Notes: generated from the letters alone by a model not told the origin. Counted from the first letter of the stretch, positions 49,415 to 57,698 are shown. The stretch is DNA of 64,000 nucleotides from Pontibacter populi (GCF_019336435.1 NZ_JAHWXQ010000004.1:186001-250000); one strand, 5' to 3'. Translations and numbers: made by a program.

Positions 49415-50455
49415 CTACTCTTTATAAATGGCCACTTCAGCTTTTCCCTTTTTAATATAGCCACGGTACATACCTGCAGAGTTAAAAGGCATGGCAACAT
49501 TTCCATCTCTATCAACGGCTATTACACCACCTTCGCCGCCACGTTTCACCAGTTTCTTCATTACTACCTCGTCGGCTGCTTTCTTTAAACTATAGCCTTT
49601 ATATTCCATTAAAGCGGCAATGTCGTGGGCTACCACCGAGCGTATAAAATACTCGCCATGGCCTGTTGCCGAAACGGCACATGTATTATTATCGGCATAA
49701 GTACCGGCACCAATAATCGGCACATCGCCTACGCGGCCGTAGCGCTTGTTGGTCATGCCGCCGGTTGAGGTTGCTGCCGCCAGGTTGCCATAAGCATCCA
49801 GGGCTACGGCGCCAACGGTTCCGAACTTCTCACCTTCCACAAAAATATTCTCGGTGCTGCTGGTGCCGCTGCTATCGTGGTCTAGTTTTGTTTTCTCGCC
49901 TTCTTTTTCTTTCAGCTTCTGTAGTTGCTGGTAACGGGTTTCGGTACGGAAGTAAGAAGGGTCAACAATCTCCAGCCCTTTTTCTTTGGCAAACTTCTCA
50001 GCGCCCTGTCCTATCAGCATTACATGTTCTGATTGCTCCATTACGGCACGGGCAGCAGTAATTGGGTTGCGCACAGTTGTAAGGCTGGCTACAGCTCCTG
50101 CTTTGCCTGTTTTGCCGTCCATAATAGCCGCATCCAGTTCGTTTTTGCCTTCGTTGGTAAACACGGCACCTTTGCCGGCATTAAATAACGGCGAGTCTTC
50201 CATTACGCGTACGGTGGCTTCTACTGCATCGAGGCTTGAGCCGCCTTTCTCCAATATAGCGTAGCCGGTTTTCAGAGCCTGGTTAAGCACTTCTTTGTAG
50301 GCTTTCTCTTTTTCAGGTGTCATGTTGGCTTTGGTTATAGTTCCGGCGCCGCCATGTATTACCAGGGTAATCTTAGAATAATCGGGCTTGGATTGCGCCA
50401 TGCTAACTATAGCCATTAGCAGAAAGAGGCACAGAAAGTATAGTTGTTTTTTCAT
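49415..50455 (-). CDS. Isoaspartyl peptidase / type 2 L-asparaginase (Ntn hydrolase)
   Basis: This 346-residue protein has a signal peptide (ending VSMAQ). The Ntn fold opens with LVIHGGAGTI, and the autocleavage site is Gly212-Thr213 in KFGTVGAVALD; Thr213 becomes the nucleophile. The substrate-binding loop STGGMTNKRYGRVGDVPIIGAGTYAD and TGHGE follow. It removes isoaspartyl residues from peptides and hydrolyses asparagine; with the signal it acts in the periplasm. Confidence 0.93.
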   Translation of the reverse strand: MKKQLYFLCLFLLMAIVSMAQSKPDYSKITLVIHGGAGTITKANMTPEKEKAYKEVLNQALKTGYAILEKGGSSLDAVEATVRVMEDSPLFNAGKGAVFTNEGKNELDAAIMDGKTGKAGAVASLTTVRNPITAARAVMEQSEHVMLIGQGAEKFAKEKGLEIVDPSYFRTETRYQQLQKLKEKEGEKTKLDHDSSGTSSTENIFVEGEKFGTVGAVALDAYGNLAAATSTGGMTNKRYGRVGDVPIIGAGTYADNNTCAVSATGHGEYFIRSVVAHDIAALMEYKGYSLKKAADEVVMKKLVKRGGEGGVIAVDRDGNVAMPFNSAGMYRGYIKKGKAEVAIYKE

Positions 50456-50699
50456 GATGTAGTTAGGTGAAAGTACAGATGTTAAAGTTATCCTTTTTTA
50501 CGGGAATCGGAAACGAAGGCGGTAGCAACCAATTGAATTGGTACAAAAATTTTCAGGTATCCCATCAACCTATAAGCCAAATAAGTAGAGCCCTTTGCTC
50601 CTCATTCCCAGTATTTTATATAAAATATTCAATTCTCACAATATTGCACTATACTTCGTCGTTTGAGGAACAATAAATATAGTGTTTATCTAATTTAGC
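50456..50699. other. Non-coding gap before ompA
   Basis: No gene I would accept. A 69-codon frame (50467-50676) has no recognisable motif and weak coding character. The distal end holds the ompA promoter. Confidence 0.45.
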
Positions 50700-50730
50700 T
50701 TGGCTTTAGCACTTGTTTTTTACATCTTTG
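50700..50730 (+). promoter_or_regulatory. ompA promoter candidate
   Basis: TTG (50700-50702), 20-bp gap, CATCTTTG (50723-50730), one base off TAnnTTTG. The leader is about 50 nt. Confidence 0.5.
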
Positions 50731-50786
50731 CAGTCGTAAATGTATTACCAGATTACTATTTATAAACTAACAACAAATTAAAACAC

Positions 50787-51503
50787 ATGAAATTTAACTT
50801 TGTAAAAGCGTCTTTCTCTGTATTGCTTTGCACTACAATGCTGGCATCTTGCGTATCTTCTAAAAAATACGAAGACCTGAAAGCAAGCAAAGAAGCTCTG
50901 GAAGCTGAACAAGCTGCTTCTAAGCAAAAAGTTGATGAGTTATCTGCATCTTTAAAAGAGCGTGAGCAATCTCTTGCTGAGATGGAGCGCAAAATGAACG
51001 AGCAGCAGAAAGCACTGGATAACCTGAGAAACGAAGTAAATACTGCATTACAAGGCTTTAACCAGGGCGACCTGAGCGTAGAAGTTAGAGATGGCAAAGT
51101 TTACGTTTCTATGTCTGATAAGCTGTTGTTTAACACAGGTAGCACTAAAGTAAACCCAGGTGGCCAGAAAGCTCTTGATCAACTGGTAAGTGTACTGAAG
51201 AAAAACAATGAAGTTGGTGTGATGGTAGAAGGCCACACAGATGACGTGGAAGTATTGCCAGGTACTAAGAAAATTGCTGACAACTGGGATCTGAGCGTAC
51301 TGCGTGCAACTGAGATCACTCGTATCCTGACTCAGAAAGGTCTTTCTCCGGACAGAGTAACACCTGCAGGTCGTGCTTACTACCAGCCAGCTGACACAGG
51401 ACGTACTGCTGCTGCAAAAGCTAAAAACCGTCGTACTGAGATCGTTCTGATCCCGGACATGACTGAAGTATACAAAGTATTAGGCGTTCAGGCTCAGAAG
51501 TAG
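50787..51503 (+). CDS. OmpA-family peptidoglycan-binding lipoprotein
   Basis: This 238-residue protein has a lipobox (LASC, Cys22) and a coiled-coil stretch (about 27-92, heptads of KVDELSASLKEREQSLAEMERKM). The OmpA C-terminal domain (about 105-225) has LLFNTGSTKVNPGGQKALDQL, VEGHTDDVEV and LSVLRATEITRILTQKGL. This links the outer membrane to peptidoglycan through the diaminopimelate-binding loop. Codon bias is high and the octamer is absent, pointing to strong expression. Confidence 0.93.
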   Translation: MKFNFVKASFSVLLCTTMLASCVSSKKYEDLKASKEALEAEQAASKQKVDELSASLKEREQSLAEMERKMNEQQKALDNLRNEVNTALQGFNQGDLSVEVRDGKVYVSMSDKLLFNTGSTKVNPGGQKALDQLVSVLKKNNEVGVMVEGHTDDVEVLPGTKKIADNWDLSVLRATEITRILTQKGLSPDRVTPAGRAYYQPADTGRTAAAKAKNRRTEIVLIPDMTEVYKVLGVQAQK

Positions 51504-51523
51504 TCTAAGCGAACTATAGTTAC

Positions 51524-51557
51524 AAAGGCCGCCAGCTTTATAGTTGGCGGCCTTTTT
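51524..51557. terminator. Terminator of the OmpA gene
   Basis: Stem AAAGGCCGCCA / TGGCGGCCTTT with an octamer-like loop (TATAGT) and a T tail. Confidence 0.9.
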
Positions 51558-51606
51558 GTTTGAACCGGGATTGATAGGATTGATGTGATTTTGTGCAAAT
51601 CAACAA

Positions 51607-52110
51607 TCAAACCTTCTGCTGTTTGGCTATAGTTATGGCATCAAATAACTCATCGGGTTTCTGGGAGCCAATAAGTAAAGACTTACGGTTATAGAAGTAT
51701 AGTTTCACACCTTTGTTACCATACACGTTGTAAGCCTTGCCTTTTAAACCCCATCTAATGCCCCATCCACCATATTCCATGATCGGGTTATAAGTTACTT
51801 TCTCATAATCGCGTAGTTCGTGCAAAGCTATAGTTACCGGTTTTAAGTGGAATGGCCAGAAACGCACCCGCAGCTCACCGGGAACCACCTCTGTAGTAAG
51901 CGACATTTTGTAGAAAAAGTAAGGCAGCCCTACTCCTACCAAACCTGTTATTATAGCTAACTGCACATCAGATGCTGGCCTGTTGCCAAATGCACCACCC
52001 AACAGAACCTGGTACACAAAGCCCAGCCAGAACAAAGCAGCTATACCCAATATAAGCACCCAAAGCCATACCTGCCTGAACCGCTGTCGCTCCCTGAAAA
52101 GAACCTTCAT
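51607..52110 (-). CDS. Small membrane protein of unknown function, DUF6141-like
   Basis: This 167-residue protein has two membrane segments (about 15-40 and 50-68) followed by a soluble PH-like domain (TTEVVPGELRVRFWPFHLKPVTIALHELRDYEKVTYNPIMEYGGWGIRWG). The layout resembles DUF6141-type proteins, but I recall the family rather than prove it. Its ATG directly follows the repeat word GGAGTTAGAGAGTT in the same orientation as at 14666. Confidence 0.7.
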   Translation of the reverse strand: MKVLFRERQRFRQVWLWVLILGIAALFWLGFVYQVLLGGAFGNRPASDVQLAIITGLVGVGLPYFFYKMSLTTEVVPGELRVRFWPFHLKPVTIALHELRDYEKVTYNPIMEYGGWGIRWGLKGKAYNVYGNKGVKLYFYNRKSLLIGSQKPDELFDAITIAKQQKV

Positions 52111-52268
52111 AGTTTTAGAGTTTAGGAGTTAGAGAGTTAGAGAAAGATAAGCAATTCAGGGTTATAGTTCCAGTAGCTATAGTTACTTCCAGACCTAGTT
52201 TTTTCGGGAATGGTATCCGTTCCTGCCAGCGGCTGAAGAACCATGCAACAAAAACAATAAAACTAATT

Positions 52269-52417
52269 CATGGCGCGAGCGTCCTCGCTCGTGACGTGCT
52301 ATAGCGGGGCCTCTGGCCCCTTTTTCATTGTTTATATTTTATTAAACCGTTCAATTATGTAATAATGGGCGGGACGCCCAACTATAGTTCGACACGAGCG
52401 AAGACGCTCGCGCCATG
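52269..52417. repeat. 149-bp inverted-repeat element with 25-nt arms
   Basis: Arms 52269-52293 (CATGGCGCGAGCGTCCTCGC...) and 52393-52417 are reverse complements with one mismatch. Each arm is itself near-palindromic around GCGAGCG. The interior holds GGGGCCTCTGGCCCC and GGGCGGGACGCCC hairpins. A further arm copy lies at 27068-27092. It is followed by AATCCTG..GATTCAGACAAA words (52439-52470) that match the 27145/27728 terminal repeats. There is no coding frame. Confidence 0.88.
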
Positions 52418-52473
52418 AGAACTATAATCCTGTTAATCCAAAAATCCTGCAAATCCTGATTCAGACAAACAAG

Positions 52474-52506
52474 AAGAGCCGCCAACTATAACGCTGACGG
52501 CTCTTT
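52474..52506 (-). terminator. Terminator of the cystathionine gamma-synthase-type gene
   Basis: Stem AAGAGCCG / CGGCTCTT with an internal GTCAGC..TTGGCGG-type extension, directly after the minus-strand stop. Confidence 0.8.
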
Positions 52507-52535
52507 TAACTTTTATATAAAGTTAGACTATAAAC

Positions 52536-53675
52536 TTACCCAATTGCCTGCTCTAAATCTGCGATCAGGTCTTCTGCATCTTCAACGCCTACACTCAGTC
52601 TGATCAGCGAGTCGCTCAGGCCAGCTTTCATACGCTCTTCGCGTGGTATGCTGGCGTGCGTCATAGTTGCCGGGTGTCCGCAAAGCGACTCTACACCGCC
52701 TAATGACTCTGCCAACGCAAAGAATTTCAGTTTCTCCAACACACGGGTAGCATCTTCTACTTTATCACCTTTCAGCACGAACGAGATCATACCACCAAAA
52801 TCATTCATCTGCTCTTTAGCAACGCTGTGGTTGTTGTGATCTTCAAAGCCCGGCCAGAATACCTTCTCTACCTTGGCATGGTTACGCAGGTACTCGGCAA
52901 TCTTACGACCGTTCTGGCAATGGCGCTCCATGCGCAGGTGCAGTGTTTTTAAGCCACGCAGCAGCAGGAAGCAGTCCTGCGGGCCCGGTGTACCGCCGCA
53001 TGCATTCTGGATAAAGGCCAAACGCTCGTGCAGGTCATCGTTGTTAACTATAAGCGCACCCATTACCACATCCGAGTGACCGCCCATATACTTTGTAAGC
53101 GAGTGCATCACAATGTCAGCACCCAGATCCAGTGGCGTTTGCAGGTATGGAGTGGCAAACGTATTATCAGCTACCAGTAGCAGGTTATGCTTTTTAGCGA
53201 TGGCAGCGCAGCCTTTAATATCAATGATGTTAAGCAAGGGGTTGGTTGGTGTTTCTACCCAGATCATTTTGGTATTCTCGTTTACCAGCGCTTCTACCTT
53301 ACTCAGGTCAGCCATGTTGGTAAAATGGAATTTGATACCATAGTTCTGAAAGATCTTGGTAAAAATGCGATAGCTACCACCGTACAGGTCGTTCGTCGAG
53401 ATCACTTCATCGCCGGGAGCCAACATTTTAATAACCGCATCTATAGCGGCCATACCTGAGGCAAAACACAAGCCATGCTTACCGTTCTCCAGGGCTGCCA
53501 GTGCATTCTGTAGTTGCGTGCGCGTTGGGTTGTGCGTACGCGAATACTCGTAGCCTTTGTGGTCGCCTGGTGACTTTTGCACGTAGGTTGACGTTTGGTA
53601 AATTGGCGTCATGATGGCGCCTGTGGTTGGGTCTGGTTCTACACCAGCATGTATAGCTTTTGTTCCGAATTTCAT
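52536..53675 (-). CDS. Trans-sulfuration PLP enzyme (cystathionine gamma-synthase/lyase type)
   Basis: This 379-residue protein is of the Cys/Met metabolism PLP family: RTHNPTRTQLQNALAALENGKHGLCFASGMAA, ETPTNPLLNIID, and the PLP lysine K195 in SLTKYMGGHSDVVMG. The closing motif is SLGGVESLCGHPATMTHASIPREERMKAGLSDSLIRLSVGVED. The last part favours synthase/gamma-lyase over O-acetylhomoserine sulfhydrylase, but metB, metC and mccB cannot be told apart from one sequence. It makes or breaks cystathionine. Confidence 0.93.
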   Translation of the reverse strand: MKFGTKAIHAGVEPDPTTGAIMTPIYQTSTYVQKSPGDHKGYEYSRTHNPTRTQLQNALAALENGKHGLCFASGMAAIDAVIKMLAPGDEVISTNDLYGGSYRIFTKIFQNYGIKFHFTNMADLSKVEALVNENTKMIWVETPTNPLLNIIDIKGCAAIAKKHNLLLVADNTFATPYLQTPLDLGADIVMHSLTKYMGGHSDVVMGALIVNNDDLHERLAFIQNACGGTPGPQDCFLLLRGLKTLHLRMERHCQNGRKIAEYLRNHAKVEKVFWPGFEDHNNHSVAKEQMNDFGGMISFVLKGDKVEDATRVLEKLKFFALAESLGGVESLCGHPATMTHASIPREERMKAGLSDSLIRLSVGVEDAEDLIADLEQAIG

Positions 53676-53833
53676 ATCTATAGTTTAATTATAAACGATA
53701 CTCCGCAAGTTAATAAAAATAAGAAACAGCGCCCGGCTATAGTTGTTTAGCTATAGTTATACTTTGTTGTCAGCTAAAATCTTTTCTCCTTTGTCATTCG
53801 TCTAATGCTAACATTACCAAACCCCGTAAGCTG

Positions 53834-54553
53834 ATGAAGCTGATACCACTGCTTAAAAACCTTGTCCGCGAAAATGCATCTACGTTTGTATCGATGCTGT
53901 TGTTGGTGGTGGTGCCGGTTACGGTAAGCTCTACGCTGGCTGTTTATTTGTACCAATACCAGGATATTTTCCGGGACCTTACCATCTGGCAGCTGCTTTT
54001 ATACTTTGTGGTGATATCGATTACGATGGCGCTGGCCCTTACCCCTACTACTTTTGTGGCGCTGGTAAGCGGTTTTTACTTGGGATGGCAGGCTTTTCCG
54101 GGTGTAGTAGTGGCGTATGGCGTAGCGGCGCTGGTAGGCTATAGTTTGGCCAAGCTAATTGACCATGGCAAGATGATGAGTTTCCTGAACCGTTTCGAGA
54201 ATGCCCGTAACCTAATGCAGGAACTGCGCGCCGAAAGCTGGCCCCTCATCTTTTTAACCCGCATTTCGCCGGTGCTGCCTTTTGCGCTGATGAACTTTGT
54301 GCTGTCGTTGTTGCAAGTAAACCGAAAAAAGTTTTTCCTGGCAAGTATAGTTGGCATGCTTCCGCGCACTGTTTTCTTTTACTGGATAGGCACACAGGCA
54401 AAAGATATTATTTCTTTGTTGCAAGACCCGGACAGTGGCACCACCGGCAAACTGCTTATGATTGCGCTGATTATCATTTCGATAGGTGGTTTATACTTCG
54501 TTTTTGACCGCGCCCTGAAGAAAGCGCTGAAGAACGCGAGCGCTAAAAATTAA
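53834..54553 (+). CDS. TVP38/TMEM64 (VTT domain) membrane protein
   Basis: This 239-residue protein has five to six hydrophobic segments. The VTT core FVALVSGFYLGWQAFPGVVVAYGVAALVGYSLAKLI and the loop ARNLMQELRAESWPLIFLTRISPVLPFALMNFVLSL are typical. The family transports or flips lipids in several bacteria. It is immediately upstream of tRNA-Arg, on the same strand. Confidence 0.88.
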   Translation: MKLIPLLKNLVRENASTFVSMLLLVVVPVTVSSTLAVYLYQYQDIFRDLTIWQLLLYFVVISITMALALTPTTFVALVSGFYLGWQAFPGVVVAYGVAALVGYSLAKLIDHGKMMSFLNRFENARNLMQELRAESWPLIFLTRISPVLPFALMNFVLSLLQVNRKKFFLASIVGMLPRTVFFYWIGTQAKDIISLLQDPDSGTTGKLLMIALIIISIGGLYFVFDRALKKALKNASAKN

Positions 54554-54572
54554 AAAAATGTGTGTTTAGGGG

Positions 54573-54603
54573 TTGCGTTGTAAGAAAAATTGGCGTTACT
54601 TTG
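54573..54603 (+). promoter_or_regulatory. Promoter of tRNA-Arg
   Basis: TTG (54573-54575), 20-bp gap, TTACTTTG (54596-54603), one base off TAnnTTTG. The tRNA starts 19 bp downstream. Confidence 0.55.
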
Positions 54604-54622
54604 CATCACCATTACGGAAAAT

Positions 54623-54696
54623 GGTCACGTAGCTCAACTGGATAGAGCATCTGACTACGAATCAGAAGGTTAGGGGTTCGACTCCCTTCGCGACCA
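54623..54696 (+). tRNA. tRNA-Arg (anticodon ACG)
   Basis: 74 nt folding as a full cloverleaf: acceptor GGTCACG / CGCGACC (one A-C mismatch), D stem GCTC/GAGC, anticodon stem TCTGA/TCAGA with loop CTACGAA (ACG), variable AGGTT, T arm AGGGG TTCGACT CCCTT, discriminator A at 54696. CCA is not encoded. Its 3' 15 nt lie in the attachment site of the integrated element. Confidence 0.95.
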
Positions 54697-54698
54697 CA
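54682..54698 (+). other. attL: tRNA-side attachment site of the integrated element
   Basis: 17 bp CTCCCTTCGCGACCACA, identical to 62131-62147 in direct orientation. It covers the T stem/acceptor 3' end of tRNA-Arg. The two copies bound a 7,449-bp unit. Confidence 0.92.
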
Positions 54699-54711
54699 CT
54701 TATTTAAAGAA

Positions 54712-54746
54712 AAGGCTTGTAAATCAGACGATTACAAGCCTTTTTT
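54712..54746 (+). terminator. Element-borne terminator behind tRNA-Arg
   Basis: Stem AAGGCTTGTAA / TTACAAGCCTT and six T. It is just inside the element and would end the tRNA transcript; compare the chromosomal hairpin at 62150-62184. Confidence 0.85.
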
Positions 54747-54755
54747 CATTTCTGC

Positions 54756-54773
54756 GGTACACTATACGGTACA
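54756..54773. promoter_or_regulatory. Paired GGTACA sites, left end of the element
   Basis: GGTACA at 54756-54761 and 54768-54773, 12 bp apart start to start, inside the left end. The same pair with the same spacing occurs near the right end (61989-62006). Probable recombinase or excisionase arm sites. Confidence 0.6.
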
Positions 54774-54821
54774 CTTTGTAAAGATTTACATAAATTTCGC
54801 TTTAAAGCAATCGTATTACAT

Positions 54822-55079
54822 TTAAGAATCAAGTCCACTTGAATTCTCTTTTCTTAGTTTTACTCTTCTAAATAATTCAAAAGTATCATATCCTAGTACT
54901 GCCAAAATAAAAGTCATTTCTCTCGGTTCTAACATTATTGTTTGATTTTCAATATCTTGAATATAGCTTAAAGAAGATTGAATCTTTAAAGCTAAATCGT
55001 TTTGCGAAAGTCCTTTTTCCTTTCTTAGCTTTATAAGCTCATCTATCATTAAATCGTAGTAATCATATCCGTTTCCCAT
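54822..55079 (-). CDS. XRE-family HTH regulator of the element
   Basis: An 85-residue protein when started at the ATG at 55079 (MGNGYDYYDLMIDELIKL); a longer frame begins 87 bp earlier with unconvincing sequence. The helix-turn-helix KLRKEKGLSQNDLALKIQSSLSYIQDIENQT (about 18-48) is a standard XRE domain. It is the gene nearest the tRNA end. It could control the element's own genes. Confidence 0.75.
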   Translation of the reverse strand: MGNGYDYYDLMIDELIKLRKEKGLSQNDLALKIQSSLSYIQDIENQTIMLEPREMTFILAVLGYDTFELFRRVKLRKENSSGLDS

Positions 55080-55297
55080 AAACAAATATGATGAATGCCT
55101 CTGATTAACGCAAAAGAGGATACCACAATTTAGATGCAGCACCCTCTTAATCTTAATATCCAGCATTCTTTGTTGATGAAGCTGACGAATGATTAAAAAT
55201 TGATCAGTATGGGAGCATAAAGTGTGTTGATGTTATCTCCCGCTATTGTAGAACTTATCTCCCGCTATGTTTCTCCTACTAAATTTTTAATAACTAA

Positions 55298-55693
55298 TTA
55301 TTCCCTGATATATGAATCAATTGTATGAAAAGCTAAAAGGATATTTTCTCCTATCCTATAACTAATCATTGGATATTCATTTTCTGAATAGCTCCCTAAA
55401 ACTTCAATTATTACCAGAGTTTTCTTACCATCCTTCCCACTATGCGCAGTCCAGTATGTTATCATATTTTCTTCCTTAATGCTTTCACTCTTAAGAATTT
55501 TTAAATCATATTTTCTCCCAGCCCATTGTAATGATATTGTGCTTTGTGTAAAGCTGAATACAGCTTTCTCTTCGAATTTTTCTTTTCTAAGTAAATCGAG
55601 ATTGTAATCAGAGACATAGTAGATAGTTTTTTGCGCATTTGCTGAACCAATCAAAATGAAAGTTAACAGCAGAATCAAGTAAAACTTTTTCAT
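55298..55693 (-). CDS. Exported protein of the element, unknown
   Basis: This 131-residue protein has a clean signal peptide (ending ANAQ). The mature ~110 residues are beta-rich with alternating charge and no motif I recognise (KTIYYVSDYNLDLL, later LVIIEVLGSYSENEYPMISYRIG). It may be accessory cargo. It is divergent from the second XRE gene, about 100 bp away. Confidence 0.7.
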   Translation of the reverse strand: MKKFYLILLLTFILIGSANAQKTIYYVSDYNLDLLRKEKFEEKAVFSFTQSTISLQWAGRKYDLKILKSESIKEENMITYWTAHSGKDGKKTLVIIEVLGSYSENEYPMISYRIGENILLAFHTIDSYIRE

Positions 55694-55794
55694 TTTCGTT
55701 TATATTGTTTGTTTACACTATAAATATACAAACTACTATATCTATAACACATATATGTGTTAATAAAACTTCTTTAATCTCACCTTCTTGCTTT

Positions 55795-56031
55795 GTGACC
55801 AAAGTGAGAAACGAGCATATTATAAAAGCTGTGGGTGAGAACATCCGCTTATTAAGACTTTCTAAGGGCCTTTCTCAAGAAGAAATCGCATATGCAGCAG
55901 ACATTCCAATAAATCAGATAGGAAGGATTGAAAGGGGTGAGATCAATGCTACAGTAAGTACTTTGTATGTTATTTCTAAAGCTCTTGACGTCCCTTTAAC
56001 TTCGCTTGTATCAGTTGAAGAGCAATCTTAA
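55795..56031 (+). CDS. XRE-family regulator (controller-like)
   Basis: A 78-residue protein if the GTG at 55795 (MTKVRNEHIIKAVGENI) is used; the preceding codons look non-coding. A single XRE domain, NIRLLRLSKGLSQEEIAYAADIPINQIGRIERGE with the C-terminal ATVSTLYVISKALDVPLTSLV, fills the protein. It is the size of C proteins that time expression of restriction genes. It is the only plus-strand gene in the element and is 3.4 kb from the restriction enzyme, so the link is only a suggestion. Confidence 0.75.
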   Translation: MTKVRNEHIIKAVGENIRLLRLSKGLSQEEIAYAADIPINQIGRIERGEINATVSTLYVISKALDVPLTSLVSVEEQS

Positions 56032-56373
56032 CTTGCATTAATACTTTTAAGCGTTTTTAAGCGTTTTAAGCATCTCGATAAGTATAATTAACATTGTTTG
56101 CTTTTATCTTAATTTATGACCGCTAAAAATGCGTTATTAAGTAGTATTTGCTTCTCTATTATACTTCTCAATGTTATTTGCTATAATATTAATCTATCTA
56201 ATAGCTTTAACATCTTTTATCTACCCATTATAACCTAATAACACCTTCTATTACCTATCTAATCCTTTGTTAATTCTTCTCTCTTACTTATTAAACTTTT
56301 GCCCATCTCTTCAAACCTTTACACTTCCTTTATTTCAAAGCTTTTCAACCCATTCTAACAAACATTTCTACCC
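56032..56373. other. G-depleted non-coding tract with short tandem repeats, next to rep
   Basis: It starts with three imperfect direct copies of TTTTAAGCG (56044-56071). From 56161 to about 56380 the plus strand has almost no G: 1 G against 17 C in 56221-56280, and 2 G against 17 C in 56281-56340. There is no gene. Strand asymmetry this strong beside a Rep-like gene is compatible with an origin region, but it is not proof. Confidence 0.6.
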
Positions 56374-57126
56374 TTAACATACATTTCGCAATAAATTGTC
56401 GGGTAATGTATACCTTAAATTTGAGTCAAGTGATGACCTCAGCTCTTCATATACTCCTATGCTTTCTGCCTTTATTTTGCACTTTGGTATAGCAGATTGT
56501 ACTAAGTCGTTTAAGTAATAAACACTATTCACATAGAAGCTTTCTTTTGTAAGTTCTGAAACTAAAGCTTCGTGCTTTAAATGCCTTTTAAACAAATAAT
56601 TTGCACTTTGCCCTAATTCAGCTTTACTAAACAACCTTGCTTCTATTCTTAACAAATCTTCTTTATCATAAAGAGATAATACCCTTGCAGAATCTTTCAA
56701 TTCTGCAGCTGTATGGTAATAAATACCTTTCTTCTTCAAGTTACATCCTTTGAAGTATGGAGGATTCTTTAAATGCTTAACATAAGCGCTTGCTCTGATA
56801 GAACTTTTAATATTTGTTGTTATATCAAGCCTGGAATTATGAAACTTCGAAAAATCTATACCTAGTATTTCCGCCATCAGCCCGACAGCTTCTAAAGTTT
56901 CGTTTATACCTGCAAGTTCTATATTACATCCGTTAAATAAGAGCTTCGGTATACTGAATGAAACAATCGTCATACCATTGGGAAATGACAGATGTATCTC
57001 GGCACTATTGTAAGTGATTTTACCACTTTTATTACGCTTAAATTCCTGCTCAAACCTATCACTAAGAATTTGACTATAGTCTTCGTATTGATACGCCCTT
57101 AACGTATCATATCCATAAATATACAT
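56374..57126 (-). CDS. Putative replication initiator (phage/plasmid gene II/CRI-like)
   Basis: This 250-residue protein has a layout resembling the gene II/X and Cri/RstA replication proteins of filamentous phages and satellites. A region SFSIPKLLFNGCNIELAGINETLEAVGLMAEILGIDFSKFHNSRLDITTNI corresponds to the S-x-x-K-x-x-x-G...N...LGID...R-D block. YHTAAELKDSARVLSLYDKEDLLRIEARLF parallels the KxYDKxxE...RxEx segment, where the tyrosine-type nicking site lies in that family. No HUH motif is evident. The gene is tandem with the HTH gene. It may nick a double-strand origin; the assignment is tentative. Confidence 0.5.
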   Translation of the reverse strand: MYIYGYDTLRAYQYEDYSQILSDRFEQEFKRNKSGKITYNSAEIHLSFPNGMTIVSFSIPKLLFNGCNIELAGINETLEAVGLMAEILGIDFSKFHNSRLDITTNIKSSIRASAYVKHLKNPPYFKGCNLKKKGIYYHTAAELKDSARVLSLYDKEDLLRIEARLFSKAELGQSANYLFKRHLKHEALVSELTKESFYVNSVYYLNDLVQSAIPKCKIKAESIGVYEELRSSLDSNLRYTLPDNLLRNVC

Positions 57127-57135
57127 ATACAGAGA

Positions 57136-57172
57136 GTGGCATCAGCAGCGTTTAAGCTACTGATGCTCTTTT
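57136..57172. other. Hairpin between rep and the HTH gene
   Basis: GCATCAGCAGC / GCTACTGATGC around a short loop (57139-57166), then a T run on the plus strand although both flanking genes are on the minus strand. It is within 15 bp of the rep start. It could be a regulatory stem, a plus-strand terminator or a nick-site hairpin. Confidence 0.6.
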
Positions 57173-57207
57173 TACAGTTCTTGAAATTGATTGATTAAAT
57201 GGGTGTG

Positions 57208-57531
57208 TTAATACGGAAGTTCGTCCGTTCGCCCATTAAGAAATGTATCTAACTGTTCTGCTGTGTATAAGCACTTTCTACCTGACTGCATCGGCACCAG
57301 AATGCCCTGCACTTTCCAGTTATGCAAAGTAGTAAGTGATACGTTAAGCTTTTCCGCAGCTTCTTTTCTTGTGTAGAGTTTTTGCTCATTTATAGAGCTT
57401 TTAACTGCACTTAATACATACGGAAGTACTTTCTCCAACTCTACAGCAAATGTTTTACTCATAAGCTCCAAGAGCTGTTGTGAAGTAAGATGTACTAATA
57501 ATGTGTTTGTGTTTAATTGTTCTGGGAACAT
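57208..57531 (-). CDS. HTH_17/excisionase-like DNA-binding protein
   Basis: A 107-residue protein from the ATG at 57531 (MFPEQLNTNTLLVHL). The C-terminal ~55 residues form a winged-helix of the excisionase/MerR-like group (LYTRKEAAEKLNVSLTTLHNWKVQGILVPMQSGRKCLYTAEQLDTFLNG). This is the common HTH found between integrases and rep genes in Bacteroidota elements. It probably acts as excisionase or as regulator of rep. Between it and the integrase lies a perfect 9-bp inverted repeat (57699-57707 and 57735-57743, GGTAAGCTT). Confidence 0.8.
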   Translation of the reverse strand: MFPEQLNTNTLLVHLTSQQLLELMSKTFAVELEKVLPYVLSAVKSSINEQKLYTRKEAAEKLNVSLTTLHNWKVQGILVPMQSGRKCLYTAEQLDTFLNGRTDELPY

Positions 57532-57698
57532 AATAAATTGATTTTTATTTGCCCCGATCAATAAGAACCTATGTTTTAAACAGAGTTCTTACTCTTTACA
57601 GTCTTTACTATTTACAGTATAGGCTCCAACCCTTGTATGCCTATGATTTGCTGAAGCTTTATTATCAAGTTCAGCTTATGTTACGATCTCTTAATTAT

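Noticed and set aside
50467-50676. 69-codon frame upstream of the ompA gene
   Set aside because: No motif, no clear start signal, and weak coding character in an AT-rich promoter region.
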